Shown piece after piece: positions 33,301 to 45,049 of a stretch of DNA of 64,000 bases. This DNA comes from Brachionus plicatilis. Its lineage: Eukaryota > Rotifera > Eurotatoria > Ploima > Brachionidae. The position numbers and the translations under genes are program-made. The stretch is from the NCBI GenBank assembly GCA_010279815.1, contig QEOQ01000344.1:243299-307298 (forward strand), written 5' to 3'. The first letter of the stretch is position 1; each line of letters starts with the position of its first letter. The notes under the pieces were generated by a model. It was not told where the DNA came from. It was given only the letters and a program-made list of their open reading frames with translations, and searched no databases.

Positions 33301-36300
33301 TGTTATGTTTATTTTATTAATCAACCAATAGAATAAATAAATAACATTAAATAAAGACTTAAATTAATAACATCTGGTTTTGTTACCTATCCTCTTTTAA
33401 ACAATTTTCACATAAAAAAAATTTATAACTGTCTAAATAAAGAATTCATTTTAAAAATTTATATCCAGGGGCATATTGAAGTTTAGGATCAAAATAATCA
33501 GATCAAATAGTATTTTGTTTATAACTTTTGAATGGTATTTGATTAAATCTCTCTGCAAAATGCTAACTTAAGCAAAAAACATGCTAAATATTAGATAAGG
33601 CTCTGCAAAAACTCTGGAAAATGAGCGTCATTAAAAAGTATTTAATTCAACTGCGCAATTTAATTGCATAGTTTTTGCAGAGCCTTATCTAATATTTAGC
33701 ATGTTTTTTGCTTAAGTTAGCATTTTGCAGAGAGATTTAATCAAATACCATTCAAAAGTTATAAAAAAATTACTTTTGGATCAGATTTTTTTGATCCTAA
33801 ACTTCAATATGCCCCTGGATATAAATTTTTAAAAGGAATTCTAGGGTTTTAAAGGATTTAGTTAACGAATTTAAAGGCAAAAATTAGAAATTCAGATAGT
33901 ACTTAAGTTTTGAATTTCTGGAAGCTGGCATTGTGAAATTTGGTACAAAAAACAAAAATAAAATATTAAAAATGCCAAAGCTTAAGTTCTGAAAGACCAA
34001 AACATGTTCTGTAAATTAAAGCAACTGATACATCCTTTGTACCGCCAGAATACTGATTCTGCAAAAATCTGCAAAAAATCTGCAGAACTCAGAAAATTTT
34101 GAATTTGGGATATTATATTATATTCACAATGCCGTAATGTTTTCATTAGTACCTTTGGGCCAGCCTGTCCGATCTACTCGTTAGACGTATTGGAACATGT
34201 ATTTATTCACCTTCTTAACATAAACGCTCATGGTTAAGTTAATTAACTCCAGTGATATCGACAAAGATGTCGCTATATCACACAATGCCATGGAAGTTTA
34301 GGAAAATAATTTTTGTTGTTGTCTCTAAAAAACATTTTTTTTTTTTTTTTGATAGTTTATTTAATATATTTTTTTAATGGCTTTGAGTAATCAAACTCCT
34401 TTAACTATTGTTAGAAGAATTTTTAAATATTGTTAGAGTTTAAATAATTTCAAAAATCTGTTAAATAAATAATTAAAAAAAGGCAAATTGAAGTTCATGA
34501 TCAAATGTAGATTTCAAATCAAAATTTTTGGTTTTTGATTAAAAAAAAGGTATTTTTTATTCAATTTTTTAATAATAAATGACTAAACATTATTAAACAT
34601 AATTTGTTTAATCTTTAATAAGATACAAAATTATATGAATTTTAATCTGAAGTAAAAACAAAATCTCAATCAATATTTCGAAATTTTGCAATCCGAAATT
34701 TAACTTTGTTTCGCTTTAATTTGTTTTAATTAATATTAAAACATCATTTAAAGTCATAATTTTGATAACATAATGTCGATTTTAAATTTGTCTTTAAAGT
34801 TTTCAAATAAAAATTTTAGAACAATCAATTAGAGATCGAATAGAAAAAAAAAGATTTGTTTTTTTTTCAATTAAAATAATAAACGTCTTATGTTTAATTT
34901 TAAAACAAATTAAAAAAAGCTAATTTCATCATTTTTATTAAGATTTTAATCAATTAAGTTTTGATCATTTGATCATGATCATGAACTTCAAGTTGCCTTA
35001 AAAAAAATAGTTTACTAAAACTATAATATAATGTAAAATAACTTTAATCTATAATTGAACCTATGAGAGCATTATAAACCCCTACTAAAGTTTAATCATT
35101 GAGTTTCCATGATTTATGGGACAGAGTTTTGATAATATTTAGTCTATCTTGACACCTAGACCGGATAAACTCGACTTGAGAGTTAAAACATAAGCTTTCA
35201 TCAAATTTTATACCCAAAAAAATTGGAGAATCACAGTATGGAATTTTCTTGCTTTCTAAAAAACATTAGATAATTTTGTGTATTTATTGTCTTATTCAAA
35301 AATTATTTCTTTGACCTTATTCGCATATTTTTTCTACATGACCGGTGACAAATTGAATGCATAAATACCTGGTAAAGAGGTTCCAAGAGCCACAAATGAA
35401 ATGGCCGTCACACTGTCCTTGAGGCCGACAGTGCAACCAAAATGCGATGCTAAATCACCAATAACGGCTGTTAGAATTCCAATGATAATGATAGAGACAA
35501 CAAAACAGGCCCATCCGCCCCAAATTTCTGTCGGCGGCACAAAAGCAAACAACACCTTCCAGAACAAAGAAACAAAATGTATCAAATAGTCGCCAATTGA
35601 GGGCTTTTTGGCCTCGGCGTCCTCCTTGTCACCTTGTTGTTCGTCTCCCTTTTGCTCGTCGTTCTCCTCCTCATCGTCCTCATCATCGCCAGCATTTACC
35701 TGAAAAGCTTCGACAAACTGCTCGCGCCACGACGAAGTGCCCACCAACACGGCCGCATTGCTCTTAATCAACAGCTTGTCCACAATGCCCTTGATCACCT
35801 TGCTCTCCTTGATTTGAATCTCAATTTTGTTCAGATCGCCAAGTCTGGGCCGGCCCGCTTCATTGTGACTCGCCTCGTCCAAATCGGCGATCGGCTCGCT
35901 CAGCTTGACATAAAAATTCTCATTCTTCTGATAGTCCTCGTCGTCCACTATGTCAATTTCGATGTACTTTTCCACCTCGTTGTTGTAGAACGTGAGCACA
36001 TCGTTTTTTTTCTCGTAGTCGCGGCCCGCCACCGCCGACCCGTCCACCGTCCTGAACGGCACCTTGACCTTGCCCCTGGCTCCGGACGTGCGAATAACCT
36101 TCACCCTCAACACTCCCACACTCTCAATAACCTCCATTTTGGCCTCGGCGAACATGAACACCCCGCCGTGGTCATCGTCCAAAATCATGACCGTGGCCAG
36201 GTCCGGACTGGTCACTGCTAGCGTGTCCTCATCCACACGCTCCTTGTCCTGGTAGCGCGCATTCGACAGTCTGACATAAAAATGCTCGTCCTCCTCATAC

Positions 36301-37604
36301 ACGTCATCGTCAATTATTTTAACAACAAAGTGTTTTCTGGTCTCGTTGGGATAGAATATGAGCGAGCCCTCGGTGTATTCATAGTCACTGTTGGCCTCGG
36401 CCGATCCGTTCTCTGTTCTGTAGTCGACTAGGATTGTGTTGTTCAAGTCTCCGCCTTGACGAGCAACGTACAGCTCAATGGAGCCCACGCTCTCGAAGCA
36501 TGTGTAGTGAGCGGGCTCGAAATAAACACTAGTCAGTGTGTCCAATGGGAGATCGGCTATGCTCTCTAGGTTTGACTTTGACTTTGAGTTTGCAATTCGG
36601 TCCTTGACCTCTAATTTCTTGCGCACATTAGAAGTTCCACCAATGAGCTTGCGCGTAGCTTGTATGCGATAGTAGGCTCTGCTCTTGGGGCCTCGCTTTA
36701 GTATTTCGACCTCGGCCATTTTTTGCAGCTCGTCCACGCCAACATCAGGACACTTTTGGCGCATCTCTTTCAAAATGTTGATGTACTCTTTGCGATGGTC
36801 TTCGAAATTTTTTATTTCGGGATTGGTTGTGTCCGTGGCGTCCATGTGTTCGACTGGCCTGAGCGGCTCGTCATTCTGTGCTTCCTCGTCGCCCACCACT
36901 TTCGTCGACTTGATCCTTTTTTGTAAAAAGTTGCCGAAAAATATTTTCTTGTCGACCACGTAGGCGGTGAGAACGGTGAGCGGAAAGAACATAAAAGTGA
37001 GCACTGCTTCCCACACGTCCACGTAGTTTGGCGTGATCACGGCGATTATTATGTAGAGCCAGATGTAGGCGAACACGCTCCAAGTGGCCGTGACGAAGAA
37101 GACGCGCAGGTGCTTGATGCGTCGGACCTCGCCGCCCGGCACCACGGTGATGCAGTAGCCGATGATGACGAAGAGGTTGAAGGCGGCGCTGCCCACTATG
37201 GTGTTGGGGCCGAGGTCGCCCGCCTCGAACTTGTTGCCGAATATTTCTATGATGCTGAGTAGGATCTCTGGCGCCGACGAGCCCAGCGCCATCAGCGTCA
37301 AGTTGGACACGGTCTCGTTCCAGTAGCGCACCATCACCGTCTGTGAGTTGCCCTCCGAATCGGTGACCTTGATGGCCTTTTCCTGGCTGGTTATGACCTC
37401 GATGGCCGCCATGAACCGGTCTGCGATGATGCTCACTCCCAGGAACATGTAGGCCAGAGCCAGCGCGTACACGCACGCCCGCGCTATCGTGTCGCCGATG
37501 GACACGCTGTCTTGCGGCTGCCACACGGCCAGCATCACGCCTGGCCTGCAGTACGAGGCGGACGTGTCACACGCTTGGCTGCTGTTCGCTGTTAAATTGT
37601 ACAT
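30313..37604 (-). CDS. Na+/Ca2+ exchanger (SLC8 / Calx type)
   Basis: Two minus-strand exons, 35369-37604 and 30313-30686, join in phase (one base plus two) at the alpha-2 repeat, GTSLP/DTFASK, giving 869 aa. Family hallmarks are all present: first membrane helices (ARACVYALALAYMFLGVSII ~41-60), alpha-1 repeat NLTLMALGSSAPEILLS (~101-117), an amphipathic XIP-like segment after ~218, Calx-beta domain 1 (~358-478) with acidic Ca2+ ligands IIDDDVYEEDE and MILDDD, Calx-beta domain 2 (~480-600) with VDDEDY, a polyacidic stretch (~639-650), then alpha-2 GLKDSVTAISFVALGTSLP and four C-terminal helices, ending SSLDSYCVFEF. It extrudes Ca2+ across the plasma membrane using the Na+ gradient, 3 Na+ per Ca2+ in the family. 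The N-terminus starts directly at MYNLTANSSQ with no signal peptide, so a leader exon may lie upstream, possibly in the assembly gap. Exons are much more GC-rich than the intron. Confidence 0.95.
30920..30980 (-). mobile_element. Retroelement tail, TTCATTGAA family
   Basis: On the minus strand: hairpin CACC-TACAAG-GGTG (30958-30971), then TTCATTGAATTGAAATAAAT and AAATA-like repeats. Same layout as 47341-47412. It lies in the exchanger intron. Confidence 0.5.
31771..32258. mobile_element. Foldback with ~92-bp arms
   Basis: Arms 31771-31862 and 32167-32258 are inverted copies (TTGTAGGTCTTTGAGACTC; GAAAGAGCATAAAATTTTCT) around a ~300-bp centre. Confidence 0.7.
32938..33112. repeat. 30-bp tandem repeat built from two palindromic octamers
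   Basis: About five degenerate units alternate AGTTAACT and AGTCGACT, each an 8-bp perfect palindrome, spaced by AAAATTT or AGTTTTT-type heptamers. The whole tract can fold in many registers. Confidence 0.8.
33442..33841. mobile_element. Near-perfect 171-bp-arm foldback
   Basis: Arms 33442-33612 and 33670-33841 are complementary almost base for base (GAATTC at both outer ends, GGGGCATATTGAAGTTTAGG, AAAAACATGCTAAATATTAG), with a 57-base loop. Confidence 0.85.
33927..34133. mobile_element. MITE, intact ends, TIR GGCATTGTGAA
   Basis: GGCATTGTGAAATTTGGTAC at the left and TTCACAATGCC at the right; 207 bp. The interior matches 9536-9868 (AATGCCAAAGCTTAAGTTCT). Confidence 0.75.
34479..34999. mobile_element. 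MITE with TIR AAGGCAAATTGAAGTTCATG
   Basis: The right end CATGAACTTCAAGTTGCCTT mirrors the left, and ATGATCAAAT is also mirrored. About 520 bp, non-coding, in the exchanger intron. Confidence 0.7.
35000..35368 (-). other. 5' portion of the exchanger intron
   Basis: Non-coding, less AT-biased than most spacer. The GTATTT donor is at 35367-35368 on the minus strand. Confidence 0.5.
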
Positions 37605-37636
37605 TCTTTGTTCGTAGTCTAAATTCGTTGTCTAAT

Positions 37637-37730
37637 CTTACGACCGAGTGTTCATTTTTGTCTGCAAGCTAAATAGTGGCCTAGAACATCTAAATCTAGA
37701 TAGAAGACACATATTATGCTAAATGGGGAT
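37637..37730. repeat. ~95-bp repeat upstream of the exchanger, copy 1
   Basis: TTACGACCGAGTGTTCATTT through ATCTAAATCTAGATAGAAGA aligns in the same orientation with 45330-45425 (TTACGACCGAACGTTCATTT, CACCTAAATCTAAAGATAAA). It lies ~35 bp upstream of the first codon used for the exchanger. It may be a dispersed repeat or a duplicated 5' flank. Confidence 0.6.
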
Positions 37731-37789
37731 CAACACGCTAAAATGATAGAAAAAATGATATAGAAATTTTTGATTTGATTAAATAAAGA

Positions 37790-38688
37790 NNNNNNNNNNN
37801 NNNNNNNNNNNNNNNNNNNNNNNNNNNNNNNNNNNNNNNNNNNNNNNNNNNNNNNNNNNNNNNNNNNNNNNNNNNNNNNNNNNNNNNNNNNNNNNNNNNN
37901 NNNNNNNNNNNNNNNNNNNNNNNNNNNNNNNNNNNNNNNNNNNNNNNNNNNNNNNNNNNNNNNNNNNNNNNNNNNNNNNNNNNNNNNNNNNNNNNNNNNN
38001 NNNNNNNNNNNNNNNNNNNNNNNNNNNNNNNNNNNNNNNNNNNNNNNNNNNNNNNNNNNNNNNNNNNNNNNNNNNNNNNNNNNNNNNNNNNNNNNNNNNN
38101 NNNNNNNNNNNNNNNNNNNNNNNNNNNNNNNNNNNNNNNNNNNNNNNNNNNNNNNNNNNNNNNNNNNNNNNNNNNNNNNNNNNNNNNNNNNNNNNNNNNN
38201 NNNNNNNNNNNNNNNNNNNNNNNNNNNNNNNNNNNNNNNNNNNNNNNNNNNNNNNNNNNNNNNNNNNNNNNNNNNNNNNNNNNNNNNNNNNNNNNNNNNN
38301 NNNNNNNNNNNNNNNNNNNNNNNNNNNNNNNNNNNNNNNNNNNNNNNNNNNNNNNNNNNNNNNNNNNNNNNNNNNNNNNNNNNNNNNNNNNNNNNNNNNN
38401 NNNNNNNNNNNNNNNNNNNNNNNNNNNNNNNNNNNNNNNNNNNNNNNNNNNNNNNNNNNNNNNNNNNNNNNNNNNNNNNNNNNNNNNNNNNNNNNNNNNN
38501 NNNNNNNNNNNNNNNNNNNNNNNNNNNNNNNNNNNNNNNNNNNNNNNNNNNNNNNNNNNNNNNNNNNNNNNNNNNNNNNNNNNNNNNNNNNNNNNNNNNN
38601 NNNNNNNNNNNNNNNNNNNNNNNNNNNNNNNNNNNNNNNNNNNNNNNNNNNNNNNNNNNNNNNNNNNNNNNNNNNNNNNNNNNNNNNN
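37790..38688. other. Assembly gap (899 N)
   Basis: All bases are N. It could hide the leader exon and promoter of the exchanger. Confidence 1.
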
Positions 38689-38689
38689 T

Positions 38690-38800
38690 AATTTTTATCT
38701 TATTTTATTTAACTTATTTTAAATTTTTTATTTTAATTTTTTTTTATTTAATCTGAAGGAGCTTTAGCTCGGTACAGATATACAAAAAATAAATAAAATA
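38690..38800 (+). mobile_element. LINE 3' end cut by the gap
   Basis: 3' UTR-like T-rich sequence, terminal motif 38752-38778 (TCTGAAGGAGCTTTAGCTC) and AAATA tail. A longer LINE may lie within the gap. Confidence 0.65.
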
Positions 38801-41627
38801 ATAACTATTTAATAATTAACAATAATATCTGTACTATAAGTAAATAACTCATTGTTGTCTTTATTGATCGAAGAAAAAGAAAAGCTAATATACGAAAAAA
38901 ATGGATATTCCAAATCTTGAATATGAATAAACAAAATCATCTAGTTCATCTCATGTTCGAAATCCTAAATATTGTAAGTTTTAATTTTTATTTTAAATTT
39001 CTCTTAATTTCAAATTAAAGTCGAAATGTTGGCAACCTGTTCTATTTACAAATTTGTTTAGAATGGTTACAAGTTTCTTCTAGTTGGCTCATGCGATAGA
39101 GGAGAAAAGTTCTGTCCTTTTAGAATTGCTGTGACAATGTACGAAAAAAATTAAAATTTTCTTACTTGACAAATATTTTTTTAAATTGACAAAAATAAAA
39201 AATAATTGAAAAAACATTTATTTAAATGACGTTTATTTTTTCAAATTGATTCCTGTATAGCTGACGAATTATCTAGTTTTAATTGACAAATATTTCTTTT
39301 TTAATTGACATTTATATTGCTTTGTCATTCTTCAAACCGGAACAAAAAAAATCCTTCAAATTTTTCAAAACAAAAATTTTCGAATCATTAAACTTTTCTT
39401 GATAAAAGCAAGCATCGAAACGATGCATTAGACTCTAAACATGGATAAAATTGACGACAGAGCTAACGCACTATTTTAAAAAAATTTAAAATCGAAAAAA
39501 AACCTCGATCTAATTGCCAAAGAAATTTACAAATACTCGAACAAAGCCACAAATCAAACAAAATATAAGACTCCTTTAAAATGGTGCTCAATTAAACTTT
39601 TTATTTCCTGACAAGAGGGCTGAAAAGAGGGTCTACGCCACTCGGAGCCCTGGAGTCCAGCGTCGGTTAATTGTGTGAGGTCCAAAGTGGTTTACCCAAA
39701 TACACCTAAAATTTTATATTATTTCACCGAAATTAAACCTTAAATGAACAATTTTTACCTCTTTTGCCCATTTAACCCATTAGAGAATAAATTTTTTTAA
39801 TTTTTCAATAAATTTATCAAGCGATTAATTATTTTATTATTAAATTATTCTTTTAGACAAAATAAACTAAGTTTTTACAATTTTATCTCATTTTATAACA
39901 ATAAGTAAAAAATTTAAAACAAAAAAACACAAGCGTTAGTTTAAAAGAAGATTTAATAACAGAGGAAAAACGAAGGTTTAATCATCACGATCATCACAAA
40001 AAAATTCTTTAAAGCAGGATTTATGTGTGAAGTATCATCGATTATCATCAAATTTCTTACTATTTAGAGATGAACAATTAATTTTTTTAATTGTATAAAA
40101 TTTTAAATAATTTTTTAAAATTCGGCTTTAACATTAAGTAAAAAATATTTTTATGTGTTTTTTATACAATCTTTTTTTAAACTTTTTGGAACCACTCAAA
40201 AAAATGCGCTTGTTCCATAAATCTACCTTTTGAGCAATTATAGAAGAAATTTTCTGGTCCAACATCATTAATTGCGTCTTTAAGATCTTGATAAGTATAT
40301 GATTATTTTAAAATTGGATTTCTTCATTTTGTGACATATTTAGCTTACTATTAAAATTTAAAAACCTGTTTAACCCTTTAAATCCCAAAAATTAACCCCA
40401 TTTCATAACGGGTGTTCAGTAATAAATGACCGTTTTGGTTTTGTAAAAATAAAATATGTTCCAGTCAGCTAAAATGGCTGAAATTTTATACACATAAACC
40501 AACACCTTTCTTTTTTAAGAAATGGGTGTTATTTACTTTCCAGCTCTAGTTATGCGGAAACGGGGCCAAATCACCTTAACCGACTTTTGACTAAATATGT
40601 CCTCGAAGGTTTGAATTTTACCAATTTTTGATATACCCATATTCTGATGTGAAATTTTATGCTGATTAAAATGAGCCATAGATCATTTTTCTATCATGTT
40701 CCGTTCGAAAAAAATCTTTAAAAAAAATTCCAAAAAATTCCAAAATTCCACTTTGTAAAATTCCAAAAAATTGCTGTTTTTTGATTTTTTTTGCTATAAC
40801 TTTCTATAGTAACATTCGATCCAAATAAAATTTTACACAATCATAGGTGACGTTTGACCAAGGAGTCATGAATAAACCAAAATTTGGTATCTCATTTTTA
40901 GGAATGTATGATCTAAGAGCTCAAAGTAAAATATCTAAAAAGTATACTTAAATGAAAGCTAAATAAATCTGGTTTCTAAAAATATATAGGACTAAAGGGG
41001 GCTAAACTCTGCAAATTTAGCAGACCTTGATATTTGATGCAACTTTAAATGTTGCACTAAGTTGCATTTACACAATTAAGTTTAAACATTTAGAAAAATA
41101 ATTATTCAATTTTTTTACATTTATTTCTGTTCTTTTTATCATTTTGTACTGAATTTCACAAAAGCAAAACAAGTGATAAATTTTTTTTTAATATATCACA
41201 CGTATCATTCGATTCCTCTCTTAGAGTTCTACATGTTAAAATAATTTTATAGAAAACATCTTTTAAAATAAAAGAGATATTGCTGTTTCTCAAATTTGGC
41301 CATCCTATCAACACATAACTCCTTTCATAGACATCGGTACCATATTAATAATTAATTTCTTAAGCTTTTCGTTCAATAAATTAATGATACTATTCAAAAA
41401 TAAATGCAAATTTAAAACATTGCTTTATGATTCTTATTTGATCTTAATTTAGTTATTAGAGGCGAAGAATTGTCCGTATTTAAAATAATATTAACAGTTT
41501 AATTTAGTCCTAAAATATAAATATTGACACTTAGTCATAATTGATAAATAAAATACTCAAAAAATTCTATCTTTTTAAATTTCTATATTAATTATTTTTT
41601 TCTTTATTTTAGATTATATGATTTTTG
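38801..41627. other. Spacer with no supported gene
   Basis: Contains a short perfect hairpin, GCATCG-AAA-CGATGC (39412-39426), and a conspicuous GC-rich patch at 39610-39690 with no open frame I can interpret. The interval 40430-41000 has runs of TTCCAAAA-like repeats. Confidence 0.4.
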
Positions 41628-41970
41628 TTTTGTGAATTTCAAATACAAATAGAACAAAAATTTTTCATTTTTTGATTTATTAAAATTAAATTAAATAAAA
41701 AATATTAGAAAAATACTGCAATAAAGTGCAACATACTTTGTTGCACCTTTTTTACTTAAAATGAAATTTTTATTTTCTTTTTTTTTAGTAAATCAAATCA
41801 ATAATCTATTTAAATTTTATTGATTCGTTATTTTTTGTCATTTTTTACATAAGAAAAATTATTTTAGGTAAAATAGGGGCAACAAAGTATGTTGCAGTAT
41901 TTATTCTAATATTTTTTATTAACTTTAATTTTAATTTATTAAAAAATGAAAAAATTAAAGCCTTTAATTT
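41628..41970. mobile_element. Foldback element
   Basis: Arms about 41658-41745 and 41877-41956 are inverted (AAATATTAGAAAAATACTGCA; CAACATACTTTGTTGC). The outer left sequence GTGAATTTCAAATACAAATA matches the TIR of the small element at 61092-61258. Confidence 0.6.
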
Positions 41971-42340
41971 TTATTTATGAATAATTATCTTGAATATTTG
42001 AATAATCGAACAGTCAAATTAATAATCGTTTTAGAAATTATTATGCATTAATCTTTGAATAAATGAATCTAATAAAATATTGTCCATACCTCAATAAAAA
42101 AAATTAAGATAGTAAAAAAATGAAAAATTTATTTCCTTTTTTTTCATTTTTATTATTATAAAATTTTATTCTTTCTTTCGGTCTTAAAACCTGAAGAAGA
42201 CCATTTGACAAATTTACTATTTATTCGAAAGTTTTTTTCAAAAAAATATTTATTTAAAAAAACTTAAAAAAAAATAATCTAATTATTTATGAATAAAAAT
42301 AGCATAAGAATCAGAAAATAAACATGGATATGATCTTGAG

Positions 42341-44416
42341 AGCAGACATTTTCACTCAAATTAGGCTCATTTTGAGTGTGAGTGTGAGTGATAAGCACTC
42401 AACTCTCACTCACACTTGACCACGCATAATTTTTGCGTGATACACTCACACTCACACTCAAAACGCATTTTTTTGCGTGACACAATTTAAAAAAATTTTA
42501 AAATTTTTCTTTTTTTTAATGCCAAAATAAATAAAATTAAATATTAAACATTTTGAAATATTTTTTAAGTTCGAATTTTTATTTAAATAGGCAAAAGCTA
42601 GCACAAACAGTTGATTGAGAACTTGATTTATTTTTAGTTTTAAACTTTTTAAAAAAATCTTAATTTGCTTTAAAATTTTTCTCATTTATCAATATTTTAT
42701 ACGGAATAATTTCATGATGTTTTAGTTGATTTAATAATTAAATATTTGATAAAAATAATATTAATTTTGTTTAATTTTTTAATTATTTATTTTAAAAAAA
42801 TCAAAATAAATTGATTTCATTTTATACTAAAAGAATCAATTAGATCTCTTGAATAATCTAAATAACGTGTAAAAATTCTTCTGATTCTGATAAATAGGAA
42901 AACAGGGATTTTCACGAATATGTGTTAAGGTTGATTAGAGTCTGGTATTAAATAATAAGGTAGTTTTGTTTATGGGTTTAATATTAAGATTCCGCTTAGT
43001 TGTATCCGAAGTTAATATATATTAATACATTTAAGCCGAAATCATAACTTTTGATAAGTTAGATTAAAGCTTGTGACTTAAATATAAGCCTGATTTTTTA
43101 ATTTTTGGACTATTAATTCAATCAAAAATGTTTTCAGAAGTTTAACCACTATCGTCTGCTTTATATGTTTTTTTTTAAACATCTATCTTTAAAATTTTGA
43201 ATTAAAATACGCCTTGTGTTTAATTCAAAAATAAGTAAAACTATTTAGCCTTACGTTACTTTCTTAAATTTTAAATTGTAGAATCGATACAGTCAATACA
43301 AATTGCTAAATAACTGAAATTGTAGCCCAACCTGAAACTTGGACAGAAAAATTAAAAAGAAAGGTTTTAATTCGGCGTTGTACCATTCTGATCTAAGCGT
43401 TTTTGAATTTATATCTTATTTTTTCTATCAAAATGTATAAAATTAACAAAAGTTTGGGTTGGTGCGATACGGTGCATTAGATATAACTATCTTTGATTAT
43501 TATTAGAGTCGTGTAGTTTTAAAATATCCTTTTTGGTCATTTTTATCGATTTTGAGGAAAAAACATTAAGAAAAAAATTCCTTTCTTAAGTTTTGTGAAA
43601 TTTGGAACTTAAAACAGAAAATAAACGTGCAAGAAATCTTTTTTAGAGGTTGAAGACTTGCTTTTCAAATTCAACATAGTATAACATACAAAAATACTTC
43701 AACTTTTAAAACCTGTTACTGATGTGCAAAATCTCTGCAGAATGCAGTTGTCTTGGACATATTGAAATTTAATTTCTGCTAAATTCGCAGAGTTTAATGC
43801 TAATAATGATTCAATTATGCATGTCGCATAATATTGAATTTAAATAACGAGTTTTTACTTCAAGAAACAAACCAAGTTTTAAATTTTTTTTAACTTCACA
43901 TAATTCTATTTTCTTTATTTAATTAAGTTAGTTTCAATCCAGTTTTTTCCTAAAATTTTTCAAATATCAACGAAATGTAAGCGAGTTGAAGCGAACAAAT
44001 TGAAACCAACTTAAGGCCCCCTAATTTCTTAATCTTATTAAAAAAATAATATATTTTATTTTTAATTTCAAGATTAATAAAGATATTGTTCTAACACAAA
44101 AATTTTTTTTAAAAAAGTTTAAAACTAAAAATAAATCAAGTTCTCAATCAACTGTTTGTGCTAGCTTTTGCCTATTTAAATAAAAATTCGAACTTAAAAA
44201 ATATTTCAAAATGTTTAATATTTAATTTTATTTATTTTGGCATTAAAAAAAAAGAAAAATTTTAAAATTTTTTTAAATTGTGTCACGCAAAAAAATGCGT
44301 TTTGAGTGTGAGTGTATCACGCAAAAATTATGCGTGATCAAGTTTGAGTGAGAGTTGAGTGCTTATCACTCAAACTCACACTCATACTCAAAAAAAAATG
44401 CGTGAAATTGTCTGCT
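42341..44416. mobile_element. 2.1 kb element with ~318-bp terminal inverted repeats
   Basis: Arms 42341-42659 and 44101-44416 are near-identical in inverse orientation (outer AGCAGACA; CACGCATAATTTTTGCGTGA; inner GTTGATTGAGAACTTGATTT). Each arm's outer half contains GAGTGTGAGTG arrays and nested hairpins of CGCA...TGCG. The 1.44 kb interior has no long open frame, so the element looks non-autonomous. No clear target duplication. Confidence 0.75.
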
Positions 44417-44419
44417 TGA

Positions 44420-45048
44420 GAGTGAGAAAATTTTTGTATAATTAAGTAGCAGATAGTTTCTATCTCTACTTTTTTTTTTTGATTTTTAAATAAACGTTTT
44501 CAAAAATATTAAGAACCGTAACCAGCCTTATTTTCAATTATCATTATTGAATAAAAGAAAATTTTTGTCTTAGAATTAAAAATTTATTTTATTTAAATGT
44601 TTAAATTCTGTCATCGCTCCTTCAATAACTTTGAATTTGATGATTTTAATTATAAAGAAATTCAACTTACATGTTTAGTCTGGTTTATTTTTTTAAGTAA
44701 TTAGAAATTAAGTATGACAAAAAAATTTAATTTTCAGTTCTAAATTAACATACAATTTGATTAAAAATAATCAATTTATTGCCAAATAATTCTTAAAATT
44801 TTTCTTTACAAATGGACTGATAAATGAAAAATTTTTTGTTTCATCTTTTAAAACTCATTAAAAATCCATTTTTTGTTAAGAATTTAAATTCTGTACTGGA
44901 ATTTTTGTATAAACAATCACACTGCCTATTTTTTGACAAATTAATTCATGTGTTAAAAAAATAAAGATTAATACAAGCTCGTTTACAATGTACAATTTTC
45001 TTTTTTTCAGGATTTTTTTCTCTTTAATAAATTCTATAAAATTTCTTC
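44420..45048. other. AT-rich spacer
   Basis: Nothing supported. Confidence 0.4.
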
Positions 45049-45049
45049 A

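Larger units (their letters stand above)
31615..33921. mobile_element. Composite inverted-repeat nest in the exchanger intron
   Basis: Outer arms 31615-31747 and ~33814-33921 are inverted copies (CCAGAAATTCAAAAC against its complement; TATCTGAATTTCTAATTTTT). Inside are a foldback (31771-32258), a 30-bp tandem repeat (32938-33112) and another foldback (33442-33841). No coding frame. Whether it is one element with insertions or several neighbours is unclear. Confidence 0.6.

Noticed and set aside
35401..37524. Several frames overlapping the Na+/Ca2+ exchanger exon, including a 195-codon plus-strand one
   Set aside because: The exchanger frame is unambiguous. The others arise from its GC-rich codons, start without context and contain no domain.
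42458..42685. 75-codon minus-strand frame
   Set aside because: It lies inside the left arm of the long-TIR element and is repeated in inverse in the right arm; no protein-like composition.
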